A stretch of 64,000 nt of DNA from Prostheceraeus crozeri (lineage: Eukaryota; Platyhelminthes; Polycladida; Euryleptidae), in the NCBI GenBank assembly GCA_907163375.1, contig CAJQUW010007910.1:1-64000 (forward strand), given 5' to 3'. The notes beneath the pieces were generated by a model that worked only from the letters and a program-made list of their open reading frames with translations, did not search any database and was not told where the DNA came from. The translations under genes and the position numbers were made by a program. Of the stretch, positions 47,846-60,510 are shown piece by piece. The stretch's first letter is position 1. Every line of letters begins with the position of its first letter.

Positions 47846-50337
47846 CCCTTTCGATCCTATGACGACACGTTGTCGTCACGCTTACATGCGCTATGACGAC
47901 AGCGTCTCGTCATGAGAAATTTTGCTAACTGTTTAGGCGTGAAGTATTCCAGTTGCTTGTAAAACACGTTAGATGTTGTCTTTAGCGCATATTATGTGCA
48001 AACCAACTATATTTAATAGAATTAACCGCTGTAATGGTACATGTATATGCAGTAGGTTACATGTACACGTACATCAAGTCTATTGAGGGCAAGTAATGCA
48101 TTAGTTTCATGCTGCTGCGATCAGCTGTGTCTTGTGTTTCTGCTGTCTTTACATGATCTGATTGTCGGCAATACAACTCAGCGGTTGCAGTGCGATGTCA
48201 CCTGCATTCAGTCGAGCCACACATGAAGCATATTCAAAGTATTGATTGATGGTGATTGTATAATGACGTCCGGTAAAGATTGCGCGTGGCTGATTCGTTG
48301 TTAGGTAGAGCAGCTTGCACGGTATATTGTCATTTGTCACAACTAATTTCTGATCATTCTTTCAATGGCAGCGGCACCATCAAGTAGTACCAGGCACTCA
48401 ACACGCCGAGTGCAGCCAGTCCGTCGCTATGGTTTTGATTCCGATAACAGTGAAGACGATTCGGACAATGAAGATACGACTTTTGATCCTCCCCATATTA
48501 CAGATGAGTCGTCTTCTGATACCGATTCTGATGGCAGTGAAGATCTAGAAGCGAGTGCCGAAGATGGGTGGACTATCATCGAGCCGACAGATGTCAGTGA
48601 TGCAACTAACTTTGTGTTTCTTGGAGAGTGGGGCTGGACAGATACGGAAATTGACAGTACCGAATTTACTGTGAGAGATTACATAATCAAATTTCTACCA
48701 GACAATTTGTTTGAAACCCTCACAAAATGGGTGAATGACCGTGTCCTTATTGAAAATGTTCGAATGATGGAGGAAGAGCAAGAAGAAATGCACTGGAAAA
48801 ATGTTACTATTTTAGAAATGAAGACATTTGTTGGTATTACTCTTCTAATGGGCATCGTAAAGAAACCCACAATCAGATCTTACTGGCAAACCGAAGAAAT
48901 GATGACAACTCCCTTCTTTTTGCAACCAAAGTGTCTGAGTCGTGACAGATACATCGCTATTCTGAGATTCCTGAGATTCTCGGATCCATTTGCGGTGGAC
49001 CCATCCAAGAAGGAAAGCAGACTTCGTGGTTTCTTCTCTATTGTGAATGATCTTTGTTCTCAGTACCGACCACTTCAATCTCTGAGTTTGGATGAAAGTC
49101 TTGTATTATTCAAGGGAAGGCTTTCAATCAAGATGTTTATTCGGACGAAAAGATCCAGGTTTGGTGTGAAGTTATTCATTCTTGCAGATAGAACGGGATA
49201 CATGATTTATTCTCAAATCTATGTTGGCAAGGATACCTGTTATGAAACCGGCGAGCCTGGTACTGAGGCGCTTTCGAATAGTGAAAAGATAGTCGTTCGA
49301 TTACTTTCAAAGGCTGACATGCTTGACAGGGGATACGTCCTGAATATAGACAATTGGTTTACAAGCGTGCGGCTGATAGAGTACCTTCTTTCGAGAAATA
49401 CGGGTGTTCGTGGAACAGTCAGACCGCAAAGAGGAATTCCAAAAATTCTTATTCAAAAGAAACTGCAACCTGTGTCATCGGCATTCGCTGAAAAGGACCG
49501 AATAATAGCGGTAAAATTCTGTGACAGAAAGGATGTTTATCTGATGTCCACGTGTGACAATGCTTCTCTGGTGCAAAAAGAAAGGATTTCCAAGGGCAAT
49601 GTTCGAACCAATGTGCTAAAGCCATCAATTGTCGAGAATTACAATCAAGAAATGGGAGGGATAGATCTCACAGACCAAGTTATTCGTCAATACAACTGCG
49701 CTCGCAAATCGCATGCCTGGTACAAGATCGGCCTGAATTGCATTCTTCGGCTACTTTTCAATTCATGGGCTGTATACAGAAAAGAGAAAGAAAGCAACGT
49801 GAGTTTCTTTGACTTCCTAAGGGATGCCATACGAGTCTTGACAGATTTGCAATCAACACCAAAGGGAGCCAGAAGAAAAAGACGACCATCAGAGGAACAG
49901 CGCACGACTACACATGTGCAAAAAAGAATCCCATCCACAACTGGCAAGAAAAATCCATTGAAGCGTTGCCGTGTCTGTTTCAGCAACGGAATCAGAAGAG
50001 AATCACGATACATCTGTGATTCGTGCCCTGACAAGCCTGAGCTTTGCCTGGGTGACTGTTTCAATAAGTTTAAACATGACTAATGTCCCACCAAGTGAAA
50101 ATTTGATGATTTCTGTATTTTTAAAAAAATATAAATTTTTTGGATAATTTCGACTGTTTTTGCATGTTTTCTGATGTTAGGGGACTATTCGATCTATTTG
50201 GCATCTTATTTAGTGTTGGTTGGGGTCAGGACAACACTTTTTGGTCGAGTAAACAGCATTTGAAAAATCCCGAAATTTTAGGATTTTTACAGGCAGCTAG
50301 GGGAGGAAGCCATAGATGCGAAACAGGATCGAAAGGG
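47846..50337 (+). mobile_element. Complete piggyBac element (copy 2)
   Basis: TTAA at 47842-47845 and 50338-50341 brackets 13 bp termini CCCTTTCGATCCT and AGGATCGAAAGGG. The 2492-base element holds an uninterrupted transposase and both termini, so by sequence it looks whole. Confidence 0.93.
48365..50083 (+). CDS. piggyBac transposase, intact, 572 aa (copy 2)
   Basis: A nuclear cut-and-paste transposase that excises and inserts at TTAA. The N-terminus is acidic and serine-rich (residues about 24-66: DSDNSEDDSDNEDTTFD and on), usual for the family. The catalytic RNase H-like domain shows the three aspartates: LSLDESLVLFKGR (D243), VLNIDNWFTS (D329) and GGIDLTDQ (D434). The C-terminus has the cysteine-rich cross-brace finger, CRVCFSNG, CDSCPDKPELC and DCFNKF (about 535-570), which binds terminal repeats. 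Length and order are normal. The ATG at 48365 follows about 520 bases of 5' leader inside the element; no in-frame upstream ATG was seen. The frame reads through where copy 1 lacks two bases, which supports this version as ancestral. Confidence 0.95.
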   Translation: MAAAPSSSTRHSTRRVQPVRRYGFDSDNSEDDSDNEDTTFDPPHITDESSSDTDSDGSEDLEASAEDGWTIIEPTDVSDATNFVFLGEWGWTDTEIDSTEFTVRDYIIKFLPDNLFETLTKWVNDRVLIENVRMMEEEQEEMHWKNVTILEMKTFVGITLLMGIVKKPTIRSYWQTEEMMTTPFFLQPKCLSRDRYIAILRFLRFSDPFAVDPSKKESRLRGFFSIVNDLCSQYRPLQSLSLDESLVLFKGRLSIKMFIRTKRSRFGVKLFILADRTGYMIYSQIYVGKDTCYETGEPGTEALSNSEKIVVRLLSKADMLDRGYVLNIDNWFTSVRLIEYLLSRNTGVRGTVRPQRGIPKILIQKKLQPVSSAFAEKDRIIAVKFCDRKDVYLMSTCDNASLVQKERISKGNVRTNVLKPSIVENYNQEMGGIDLTDQVIRQYNCARKSHAWYKIGLNCILRLLFNSWAVYRKEKESNVSFFDFLRDAIRVLTDLQSTPKGARRKRRPSEEQRTTTHVQKRIPSTTGKKNPLKRCRVCFSNGIRRESRYICDSCPDKPELCLGDCFNKFKHD

Positions 50338-50606
50338 TTAATGACGTGACCGCCAACGCTGGGATGCTTTTAAATCATCGAAAGACAGACTCATTCCATG
50401 CATCGAGTACGGGCACGAATGAATCCGAAAAAGAGATCCGTTGAATTATGATATTGAAGTATTGCAATTGTATTCTATTCCAACTGCAATCGCAATATTG
50501 GGATTCATCAAATGCCATGCGATAAACATGAATCCTAGTAATAAGAAATGCATGGGTAGAAATTAGTGATGAATTTTTACATTATGTTGTTATCGAAGAT
50601 ACATCG

Positions 50607-51042
50607 ATTTTAGATAAAAACAAAGCAGAAAACAGATTGATGGGAGAATAATAAATAGAAGAAGAAAAAGAAGAGCTGATAAGGAAACAGAAGAATAAAA
50701 GGAAGATAAATGAGAGAAATGAGGAGACAGAGTAGAGGAGGAAGAATGAGAAATCAAGAGAAAGGAGAGGAGGAAAAAGAGAAGTGAGAAGAGATATTGA
50801 AGAAGAAGAGAAATGATGAATTGGAACAAGAGAAGAAAATGAAGAGAAGTGGGGAGAAATAGAAGATGAGGAAGAAAAGAATTAAGTTGAGAGATTAATA
50901 GAAATAGGGAGAAAGAGAAGAGGAAGAAGAAGAGAAATTATGAATGAGATCAAAAACTATGACAGAGAATCATTATCAGAAGAAAAAGTATCAAGAAAAG
51001 CGAGGAGATAGATAAAGTGAGTGAGAGATCGAGAGTTCGAGA
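50607..51042. repeat. Polypurine (A/G) tract (copy 2)
   Basis: Same as 20400-20835. Confidence 0.85.
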
Positions 51043-51317
51043 ATGGAAATTAAAAAAGACAGTCCCAAAACTTAGTGCAATTAAGTGGAATTTATTCATC
51101 ATAGCGTAAACGTTATAATTTCATGACTCATCGTGGTTGTGGCTCATTGATCATGTTTGTGGTCACACTTTGGATGTCACAGTGACGTCATATACAGGCG
51201 GTCATTCTGACGTCTTTGATGGGAGGTCACTGCGACATCCCGTTCTGGTCATAGACGTCTCAGACGCATGATGACGTCAATGGGACGTCGCAATGACGTC
51301 ACAATGTTTACTGGGAT

Positions 51318-52767
51318 GATATTTGACGGCAGAGAAATTATGTCTGCTACAGGAGTACTGCCTTTTATGCCGAATATCGAGTTCCCGGAACTTCGCTAGT
51401 GACGAATAATAAGCATATTCGTTGTCTTCCATTCCATCTCCGATTTCAAGGGGATAAGTTCTCGCAAAGCCTCCATCAACACGAGTCACTTCACCCTTCA
51501 CTTTGCATTTAGGACATCCATACGCTCCATTATACTGAACAATGTTCAAAAGCCCAGCTGTTGCTGGCAAATCTGAAATGGAAGCCAGTGTATGAACAAT
51601 CACTCTTATGTCCTTGCAATTGTATCTAACTGTAAATGAGGATTCATATTTTAATTGCCGAACAGCTTGGCGCAAGAAAAAATCCCATTTTGGTTCAGTA
51701 GGTCCCTCCCATAGTGACAGAAGTATCATATTATCCATCTTTTGTCGATTAAACGGAGACAAATTCAAAATAATAGCATGCAACGGCCACAATGTATGTT
51801 TCGAAGTACGCAGCAACGATGCACCATCCGTGGACAACATAATGTAGATGTTCAGGGTGTCACCGCTTAGTTGAGCGCGTCTTTCTTCATCTGTCAGCAC
51901 TGATGAAAGAACGTCGGTGTTCCTCTTAGCCACTAGGATGTCATTATAGACAATTATTTTCTCGAATGAATATTGGATGATGTATTCCATTTGCTTTCTC
52001 AAATCAATATGGAACAAAGATGAACATTTCCCTCCACAGCTGCATTTTATGTCATCAGATAAACCACATGCCGAACATATAAATTCGGACGATATGTAAT
52101 TTGAAGTGGAAATTGTTTGCATCATGCGACTGAATAAACTTCGTGAGGTAGGCAAGTCCACATTTTTGACAGCCTGAAAAGGAATGAGCTTCGTTACAGA
52201 TGGTAGAGTAATATCAGCTGAATTTGAAAACTTGGGTCGCGCCAACTGCCACCAGTTACATCCAATCCATTCAACCGCTAAGCCAAACAAACAGTTCATG
52301 TCAAATGAGGATTAATAACTTATCCGTACCTTCATAACAGCTGCCAGTTTATCATAACTTCTTTGTGAGATATCGTTGCTGGCTAGGTTGTAGTACAGAG
52401 CCGCTGTTTCCTCGACATCTCCATTACCGACCAAGTTAGAACATTCTAAATATTCATTATCACAATTGTCATCATATAAGAAGCTTCTATCCGAATCATC
52501 GCTATCTGAATGATCAGAGCTGGAATTGGATGAAACACACTCATTTGCATCACTTGACATGGCATTGCTACCAACAGATGTAGGATCATTTTTGGCGATT
52601 GAAGATTTCTCTACTGTGATTTCTGATTCGTCCATATTTGATGTGTCACAATTTTGATCACCCAAGTTATGCGTGCAATCAACCATTTCTGGGACATGTG
52701 ACCAGACACGACGACTTTTGAAAAAGTTGTGTTTGGAAGAAACATATCTTCTTCGTTTGTAAGACAT
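51318..52767 (-). pseudogene. CACTA/Tnp2-type transposase, N-terminal part (copy 2)
   Basis: Same as 21111-22560, with the same in-frame TAA and the same motifs (STDGASLL, SDLPATAGL, YGCPKCKVKGE). One residue differs: threonine in SSVLTDEER (codon near 51894) where copy 1 has alanine. Confidence 0.8.
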
Positions 52768-53483
52768 CTGTAAAACACATCAGCAAAAGTGAGCTTCAAT
52801 GCCACTCTAATGAGTCTACAGCTTATACTGACATCGTTCGAATGCCTAGTTATTACTCCAATGACACGTTGCATTGTCGAACATAGAGTTAATTAATGTC
52901 GATATTGATGTAGATTCCGAAATTTAAAGAATCGTGTGCAATATTCAATAAGTTACAGCAGTTTGGATTTCAGCTCAGGCTAAAGGGTGATCCGAATTTT
53001 CATGAATCAATGTGTGGTATGAAGAGATCACGGTAATTATTAAAGAAAAAGTAGGTCTCAAATAATGGCATTGGTCTTATATTTAACTTTAAATGATTAA
53101 TCAATGATGGCTGACTGAGGCACTGTCACTGCCGCAAAGACAGTGAAAACAAATGCGAATCAACACACCCTGCAATAAATATATCCGGCGCACCTGTTTC
53201 ATGAAATCTTAAAAGAAACAAGACTCAGTGCGCGCCGAGCATCAAGGCAAGAAAATGAAAAAAATACAATTTAGTGGTGCACAGCATACTGCTTTTAGGA
53301 AGGACAATTGGCGTGTCATGCTAGGTTTATTCCGACGCAAAAAGACGTGTAAGTGGCTATTTGCTAAATAATTCATAATGACATAGGGAGGTTTTCATTT
53401 TCATAAATCAAAAGCAAAATATTCGTTGTCTCCTAACTCTATTCGTCTATCAAAAAAATATAAAGGATTGTTTCAAAAATAAT

Positions 53484-53773
53484 GGGCGTTTTCGTAAATG
53501 CAGAAACAGTGTTTCGAAAGTGTTTCGAAACAGGCAGAAACAGGTTTCTAAATTTAGAAAGTGTTTCTGCATTGTCAATAGCAACGCAGAAGCAGTTTCA
53601 GAAACATCAGAAACAGCCGAAGCACACAAGATCTCTTTCATTTTCAACAATAGATGTCAGTTATTATCTGATGACGTGCTCCGATTGTTTATTGATTATT
53701 TATTGCGTCATCAGCCATGAAAACGAAAGCAGAAACATGTCAGAAACAGTTCTGCGAAAAATGTGAAACACCC
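53484..53773. mobile_element. 290 bp MITE-like element with GAAACAG repeats (copy 2)
   Basis: Same as 23277-23566. Confidence 0.5.
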
Positions 53774-54598
53774 ATGCCCCTGTTCCACTTTTTCAAGATG
53801 GCGGAATCAGCAGTTATTTACAGTTTCGATAACCATGGTTTTGATTGCCATGGTTTCAACAGCGTATCATGAGCTGTTAAACACTGATGACTAGGTGGCT
53901 ACTGCTTGACAGCCATCAATGCCTTTTTTGTAATTTTTCACGATCGGTCATTACATCTACGTATAAACTATGAAAGTATAAATGAAATAGTTATTTTCTC
54001 GCCTTATACACTTGTTTTCAGCATCAACAAAGTTACCTGAAAATTACTGATTTTTAAACATTGAAAAGTAATCATGATGAGATTCTGCTTCTGACCACTG
54101 TGGACGATGAAAGGTAGCTGGGTAAGGAGTGCGCAATTGAACCCACTTACTTTTACCATAGGCATGAGTTTCTACGAATAACCCTTTTACATTATCCTCA
54201 AATTGATTATCTAGAAGTCAGTCATCAAAGAAGTTGAACAAAAATGATAAAACTATGGTTTTTCTCAAGCAAGGAGAGCGGTTTATGTTTCAGTGGGTAC
54301 ATCATGATGTCTCTGATTCAATCAAGAAATCATTCATACCATGAATTTCTTCCATATCTCGGATGACAGCCGGGTGAAAATGAAGGAGAATATGGATAAA
54401 ATTTTAATTTGAAGTTTTCGATGATAATTTGGTCACCATAGTGACTTTCAAACTTAAGCTAGCTTCTTGCTTCTTTTATGACATCATTCTTGACTTCGCT
54501 ATACCGGCACTTCAAAAAATGTTTAATTGGTGGGGCTCCTATATCTTAATTTTCTTTTATTCTTTATGCCTACAAAACTTAATCATTCATGTAGGTAT

Positions 54599-54671
54599 AC
54601 AGGGGTGTGGTGGAGGGGTAACGCGGTATAACGCCGTTATACTTCCTAGGAATATACGACTACACCCCTGT
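54599..54671. mobile_element. 73 bp hAT-type MITE (copy 2)
   Basis: Same as 24392-24464, with GTAGGTAT duplications. Confidence 0.85.
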
Positions 54672-55163
54672 GTAGGTATGAGATCTTCACCTGTCTTGCA
54701 AGGTCAAAAAACAGAAACACGCGTATTTGGGACTTTGCAGGACTCCAATCGCAGGCGAACACTTAATTCCCGATGACCTTTTTGGATAACTTTATCAATG
54801 TTCAGGAACACCTCGAAAATTGTAGCCACTCGCCTCATTCAACTAGCTTCAGGAAAACCTTTTTCACAGGCAAAACATTTGACAGCGAAATAATGCGATA
54901 GTGGGAATAAATTGAAACATTTTTAGGCTATGCATATTCTTGGCATTTATTGACTATTAAAGGCCAACTAACACTTCACCGAGAATGAGCTTGTACTTGT
55001 GACAATAAAAGTTACTTAGAATTGTTGGATTGATACCGCATACGCAGCCCATAGGCCACATTTTTTCCGCCTCGGCAAACCTCATTCGAAATCAGGGACT
55101 CAATCATCCAAACCACGCACAATAATGATTGAACTACATTCTGTCAAAAAACGGTGATCACGG

Positions 55164-57519
55164 ATAATAATAATAATAATAATAATAATGCTATATTTCA
55201 AATACTACATAGCGGTATTTGACAAAAAACAAACTCGCAACAATTCAAGAAAATGGTGAAAATCTTACAAATGACTGACTGTACAATCTTGATTTACGAC
55301 GTAAAGGAAGTAAAGCTCTAGAATGTCTGGTGTTACAGGTTTCAGAGCGAATTTCAAAGAATTCGCTGAGAGGGTGTACTTCAATATTCTTGGAAACTTT
55401 CGTTATCAGTTTGATGCACGATTCGTCCAGTCTATTCCTCAGAGGAAGAACATTTTTGATATTGGCCCATCTGGCGGCAAGGCGATCAATTCGTTCGATC
55501 TTAGCGAAGTATTTCATAGGCAAATCACATATCACTGGCCAGCAAAAATTCAAATGACACATTACGAGGCCGTTGTAGGCTCGCCAGATAACATTACAGG
55601 TATTACAATTCACTTTCAACCTTTTTACACAGGAAAGACTCCTACACATTTTTTTGTATAAGAAGTTGAATTGAACATCCCATTTCAAATCATCCGTGAA
55701 ATAAACCCCCAGGATCTTAACAGAACGAACTTCATCAATAACAAACCCATCGATTGTAACAGGAGCAACAGATGGAGTCATAGACCGCCGAACTGATAGA
55801 AGCTTGGTCTTATCAATATTGATGTTCAGTTTCTTACTCAAAGACCAGTCATGAAAAGAGTCTACGATAGCTTGGAAATCAGAAGTTGAGTCTCTTTCAA
55901 CAAAATGGATAAGGGTGATGTCGTCAGCGTAGGCTACCACGGTGGTGTCGGAAAAGGAGGGCAAATCATTAATCAGGAGGACAAATAAAAGGGGGCCCAA
56001 TACAGAGCCCTGAGGGACACCACTGGTGATACACTTCCAGTGCGTAGTGGAATTTTCACACGTTACTCTCTGAAAGCGATCAGACAGGAAGCTTTGGACA
56101 AACCTAACAGAGTGGGAATTACAGTGAAGTTGTTCTTTCAAGGTGTTTAAGAGAATACGATGACTTATGGAATCGAAAGCTTTTTCGAAATCCACAGCAA
56201 GTAGTTTCGCTGAATTGCCGGGATTTTTGGAAAGATGTTGAAGTAAGTGGAGCCGAATAGAAAGTGCTGCATTGGTACAGCCGCCAAAGGAGTTCGGAAT
56301 GAAACCGAATTGATTACGATTTAGAGGCACAGAAATGGACGGTAGAACAACCTTGTCCCGTATCAGCCTTTCGAGAACCTTGCTGGCGAATGGAAGTATG
56401 GAGATTGGGCGGAAAGTGCCGTCAACTTTGGGTAATGGCGTGATGTTAGCAAGTTTCCATTGCTGAGGGAAGATAGCAGTCTCGAGCGAACGATTATAGA
56501 TTATAGCAAGGGGCTTGGCTAAGACCTCGGCAAACAGACGGAAAAAGTGTGGTGGGATGCCATCAGGTCCTGTAGAATTCGACTTACATCTTCTAATCAT
56601 GTTATAAACAGTAAATTCAGAAACATGAGGAACAGACAAAGAATGGGTGCTATGGACAGAAGAGTTGTTGAATAAATGGATATCAGGAGGTGCAAAGTGC
56701 TCAATAAATTTGTCATTAAGCTCAGAAGCTAATGAGGGATCAAGACGAGAGTCAAAAGTACATTTTAGTTGGCTGTTAATTGTTTTCCAGACTTCTGAGG
56801 GACAGCTTGAGTGCAACCGAGAAAAGTGCCGAGACTTAGCTTTGAGGATTTGGGAGTTGAACTTCTCTCGCAAAGCAAGATATTTGCAAAAGTTACCGCG
56901 GGAAAGAGCCTTATCCCTGGCGTCCGACAGAACTTTCAGAGAGGGTTTTATCCAAGGTGGCTCAGAGGAGCGCATCCGAACATGTTTTTCCGGAAAGTAA
57001 AGTTCATAGCAGAATAACAAAATATCTTGAAAAAGGTAGACCATCAAGTCTACATCACTGACACTCAGAAAGTCATCCCAGTTCACAGAACCAAGGAAGG
57101 AATAACACGAGGCAAAGGAGGAAGCTGTGAAGGCGCGGACTTTCTTAATACAGGAAACATTGGGGGATGGAACAGAGCTTTTAACATAAATCCCTTTGTG
57201 GTCAGAACGACCGAGAGGAAGCTATACAAGTCGGAGTTTCAAACTTCAAAGCATGATTAGTGAGAACAATGTCTAAAATGTTACGGCCTCTCGTAGCATG
57301 TTGTACAATTTGTGTCAGACCATTATACTCAGAAAAATCATTTATACTCAAACGGAGATCATTAACATCCCCCAAAATCAAAACATGCCTACATGTTGTG
57401 TTATCAATCAAATCCTGAAAAAAGTCAAGGAGAATATCGTGCGAGGGGACCGATCCCCAGTATGGGTGATAAACTAAAACTAGAAGAGTAAATATAGAAT
57501 GATATAGAATATTTATCAT
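55164..57519 (-). mobile_element. 5'-truncated LINE with (TAA)n tail (copy 2)
   Basis: Same as 24957-27311. One extra A near 57220 (GAGGAAGC against GAGGAGC) splits the frame. Confidence 0.75.
55245..57519 (-). pseudogene. LINE ORF2 fragment, frame broken once (copy 2)
   Basis: The endonuclease piece (57519-57202) runs out of frame after ETPTCIA because of the single extra base, and the remainder (57086-55245 and a little upstream) carries the reverse transcriptase with GVPQGSVLGP and YADDI. Everything else equals copy 1. The change is one base in a short A run next to a purine-rich stretch, so a sequencing error is possible. Confidence 0.85.
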
Positions 57520-58132
57520 TGTAGTAAGTGCGGAGGACGAGCGCTTCTCGTCCTATGATCAAAACGCAACTGCAGTTACCGCACATTTATTGTAAGCAGG
57601 ACGGGTATGACGGGTCCAGTTCGTCTTCAGCACTTGAGACAGTAATTTTTCATTTGCACAACTCGGCAGTCAGATGAAAATAACGAGGGCGAGCTGTCTT
57701 CAACCGGTTAATAGCAGTAGTTATTTAATTTTTTAACATTTGTTTTTAGACCTTCGAATGTGCGAAATTATTATGGGCGATAGTCATCTGTCTGTTGGGA
57801 TTTTTTTCTCAAATTGTCAAAATGATGATGAATTGATCATCATCTAGGGTTGCTTATTCAGTCACCTAAACTGTGCAACTACCACCTTATTACTGATATT
57901 ATCCCGTACAGCTGTAACCATCAATTCGCCCACACTAACTCCAAATCTAAAGTCAACTGCATTCATCCGAATTATGCACAAACATTGCATTTTATGAACA
58001 TGAAAATTAGCAAAATATATATGTAGCCTTAATAAATAGATCAACGACTCGCAGAGTAAAATGAAAAGCACATGTGACAATGTATCATTCAGCTTTATGT
58101 TATGACAATTTTCAACTGTCAATTACAATATC

Positions 58133-58301
58133 TCAAAAAGAATTTAGATAGGTCAAATGCGAAGCAGTACGTTCGACACATGGTTGGAGAGTCATGGCTT
58201 CCCCATCGCTTTCGACCACCTCATCGGTCTCTGGAGTTAAAGAACATTCAGTTATGGCATTTTCTATTTCTTGTTTCGCCATTGTGAAGATCAGGTTCCA
58301 G
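58133..58301 (-). CDS. Small exon with start codon at the right edge of block copy 2
   Basis: On the minus strand a strong acceptor (pyrimidine tract then TTGCAG at 58302-58307) precedes a leader CTGGAACCTGATCTTCAC and ATG at 58282, giving MAKQEIENAITECSLTPETD and on to a stop at 58133 (49 residues). It may instead splice onward before the stop. The block edge at 58275 cuts within the third codon, so the leader and start exist only here. The protein is acidic and unrecognised. It could be a 5' exon of a host gene that the block shares in part. Confidence 0.4.
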
Positions 58302-58321
58302 CTGCAAGAAGAAAAGCGCAT

Positions 58322-60510
58322 TTGAAGCCATATGTTAACACACTTACATTATACAACAGTCCAATGATAGCATCAATTATCGCATCAGAAGCCTGCTAAG
58401 TATCCGAAAATGTCCTGCATTATTCATGAGTTGACATTCAAAAGTCCTCTGTGAGTGTATGTCAATAAGATCAATATTTCACATATTAAGTTCTCCATTT
58501 CATGTAAACTGCACATATGCATGTGCATGAAAACTTCAGCTGTTAAGCGTTACTAAACTGAGCCGCTGTCCCGAGTAAGCTTTCGCATAGTTATCTGATA
58601 TGAAACTTAAATTGAGGAATAGGGGGATATACATATAAAATCAGTTTGCATTTTAAAATCCCGTGGAGTTCATTATTTTCAACATTGAGACCTCAGGTGA
58701 ATCACTGATAATAGAAATAGTCGAACCATCACTGTCTCTGTCGTACACAGGATTTGGTTATGAATTATATTCCATCATAGAGCATTTCCTTGGACTTGGG
58801 TATGATGAATGCAACAGCATGGTTCATGGACATGCCCCAGGCAATGCACGGGGAAAGGCTCAATGCGAGCAAAAAATGTCGTCATAGAAATATGATGGGA
58901 GAAATCAGAGGAATATTACCGGACCCATTAAATAGCCTGCAGCTGATTTAGTTGCACTGAAAATATGCTAAACAAATGAAATGAGGGTCACGTTAATGGC
59001 AATTTGCACATCTACGTATCATTGCGTTATATGAGCAATTCTAGGGTGGCGATAATATAGCTTTATTAGATAAGTTATGTAACGAAGCAAAGTGCTTCAA
59101 TGCAGATACGGTTGTACTTCATTTTATATCTCATTCATACATTTCCATGGTGCATCAAATATTACGATAAATTAAATCTAATGATGGATGAGTAGAATGA
59201 AATATCTGTAGCAATTGAATAGGAATTTAGATCATGGATATATAATACTACAATTGCAGAGAAAGTCTCATCCAACCAAATCACTTGGCCATTGATTTCG
59301 CACACGTCTTAAAACACTATAACACTCGATCTTAGAGCCAATCCATATTATATAGACTTATTTGTGAAGTGTAGTCTCTGCATGCTTTGATCAAGTTCTG
59401 AAGCACAAAGACGCTTCTGATCTCCCGAAGTTCGTGACCCGGTGTTATTTACAGTATTAAATTTAATACATGTATTGAAATATACAGGACGTATCTTGGC
59501 AACAAAACAGACTCATTTTTTTGTTGCTACTAGGGTGAAAAAACATTGGTTCTGATATTCAATTAATCAATAATTAATAAATTATAATGGTTTCTTAGGA
59601 CATTTGATTTAACTTTTGATTAGAAAAACTAATTATTGAAGGTTTAGATATTACAGAAATCTTAGTATCAACTGTTGTCTGCTTTTATTGGTATTTGGTA
59701 TCATTTCATGGGGAGTGAATGCACTTCCTGCACTTTCAGCACATAAAATTAAAACAGAATTCATGTCCTGATGATGGTTGCGTACAGCGATTGAAAGAAC
59801 TCGATAAAGCGCATGCATTAAATGTCCATCGTTTTCCACGTATTTGCTCACAAGGGAACAAAATGACCAGAGTTTGTTACTTCATGCAATAGAATTTCTC
59901 TTTTGGTACTAATATCTAGTCGTAACTCCTTAACTTTTGTAACCCCTAAAGATTATCACTTGATACAAATGTGAAATTTTAATTGGACTTTGAATGAAGC
60001 ATAGAACAAGTCGAGTCGTTGAGAATTAGAAGTAACGCAATTATGCTTATATGAATTAGCCACTTAACCAAACGCTCAATAAAAATGCTTGTATCCAAAG
60101 CAGTACCCAAAGGGAGGCAGGGAGCCACGACTTATTTATTCATCTCTGTACTGTTTTTAAGTTAAAGAAATTTTTTTGGCTAAAAAATAGAGCCCGATGA
60201 ATGATCAAATGTGTTCTAACTCAAAATCAAAGAATATAATTCAGCAAGAAGTAGATATTTTGGATTGAGAGAAATATTTTGATTGTTTAGCGCGTAAGTG
60301 GCATCAGTCATAAATCCTTGCCTTACGAATGTACTCAGTGCACCTGATAGAGACAACTGATATTTCAATTATTTTATAGGAAAGCCAAGTTGCAAGATAT
60401 TATAAGAACTTCATTATTTTTATTTATATATTTCGATTACATTTATATCCGCAGCCATTATCAAGGCAAACAGGAGGAATGACTTTAACAAAAATTGTGT
60501 CCTTCTGATG
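58322..60510. other. Gene-free flank
   Basis: No supported coding region, transposon terminus or notable repeat. Confidence 0.35.

Larger units (their letters stand above)
43644..51315. mobile_element. 7.67 kb CCC-ended non-autonomous element (copy 2)
   Basis: Same termini, AT duplications (43642-43643 and 51316-51317) and GACGTC-rich ends as in copy 1. It differs by one substitution (44259) and two bases gained within the piggyBac gene, where a further substitution also lies. Confidence 0.75.
38287..58275. repeat. 20 kb duplicated block, copy 2
   Basis: Direct repeat of 8078-28067. It starts next to the TTCTAG-rich terminus and ends inside a small exon whose start codon lies just beyond the edge. 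All nested elements of copy 1 are present at the same relative places, so the duplication came after them. Confidence 0.97.
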
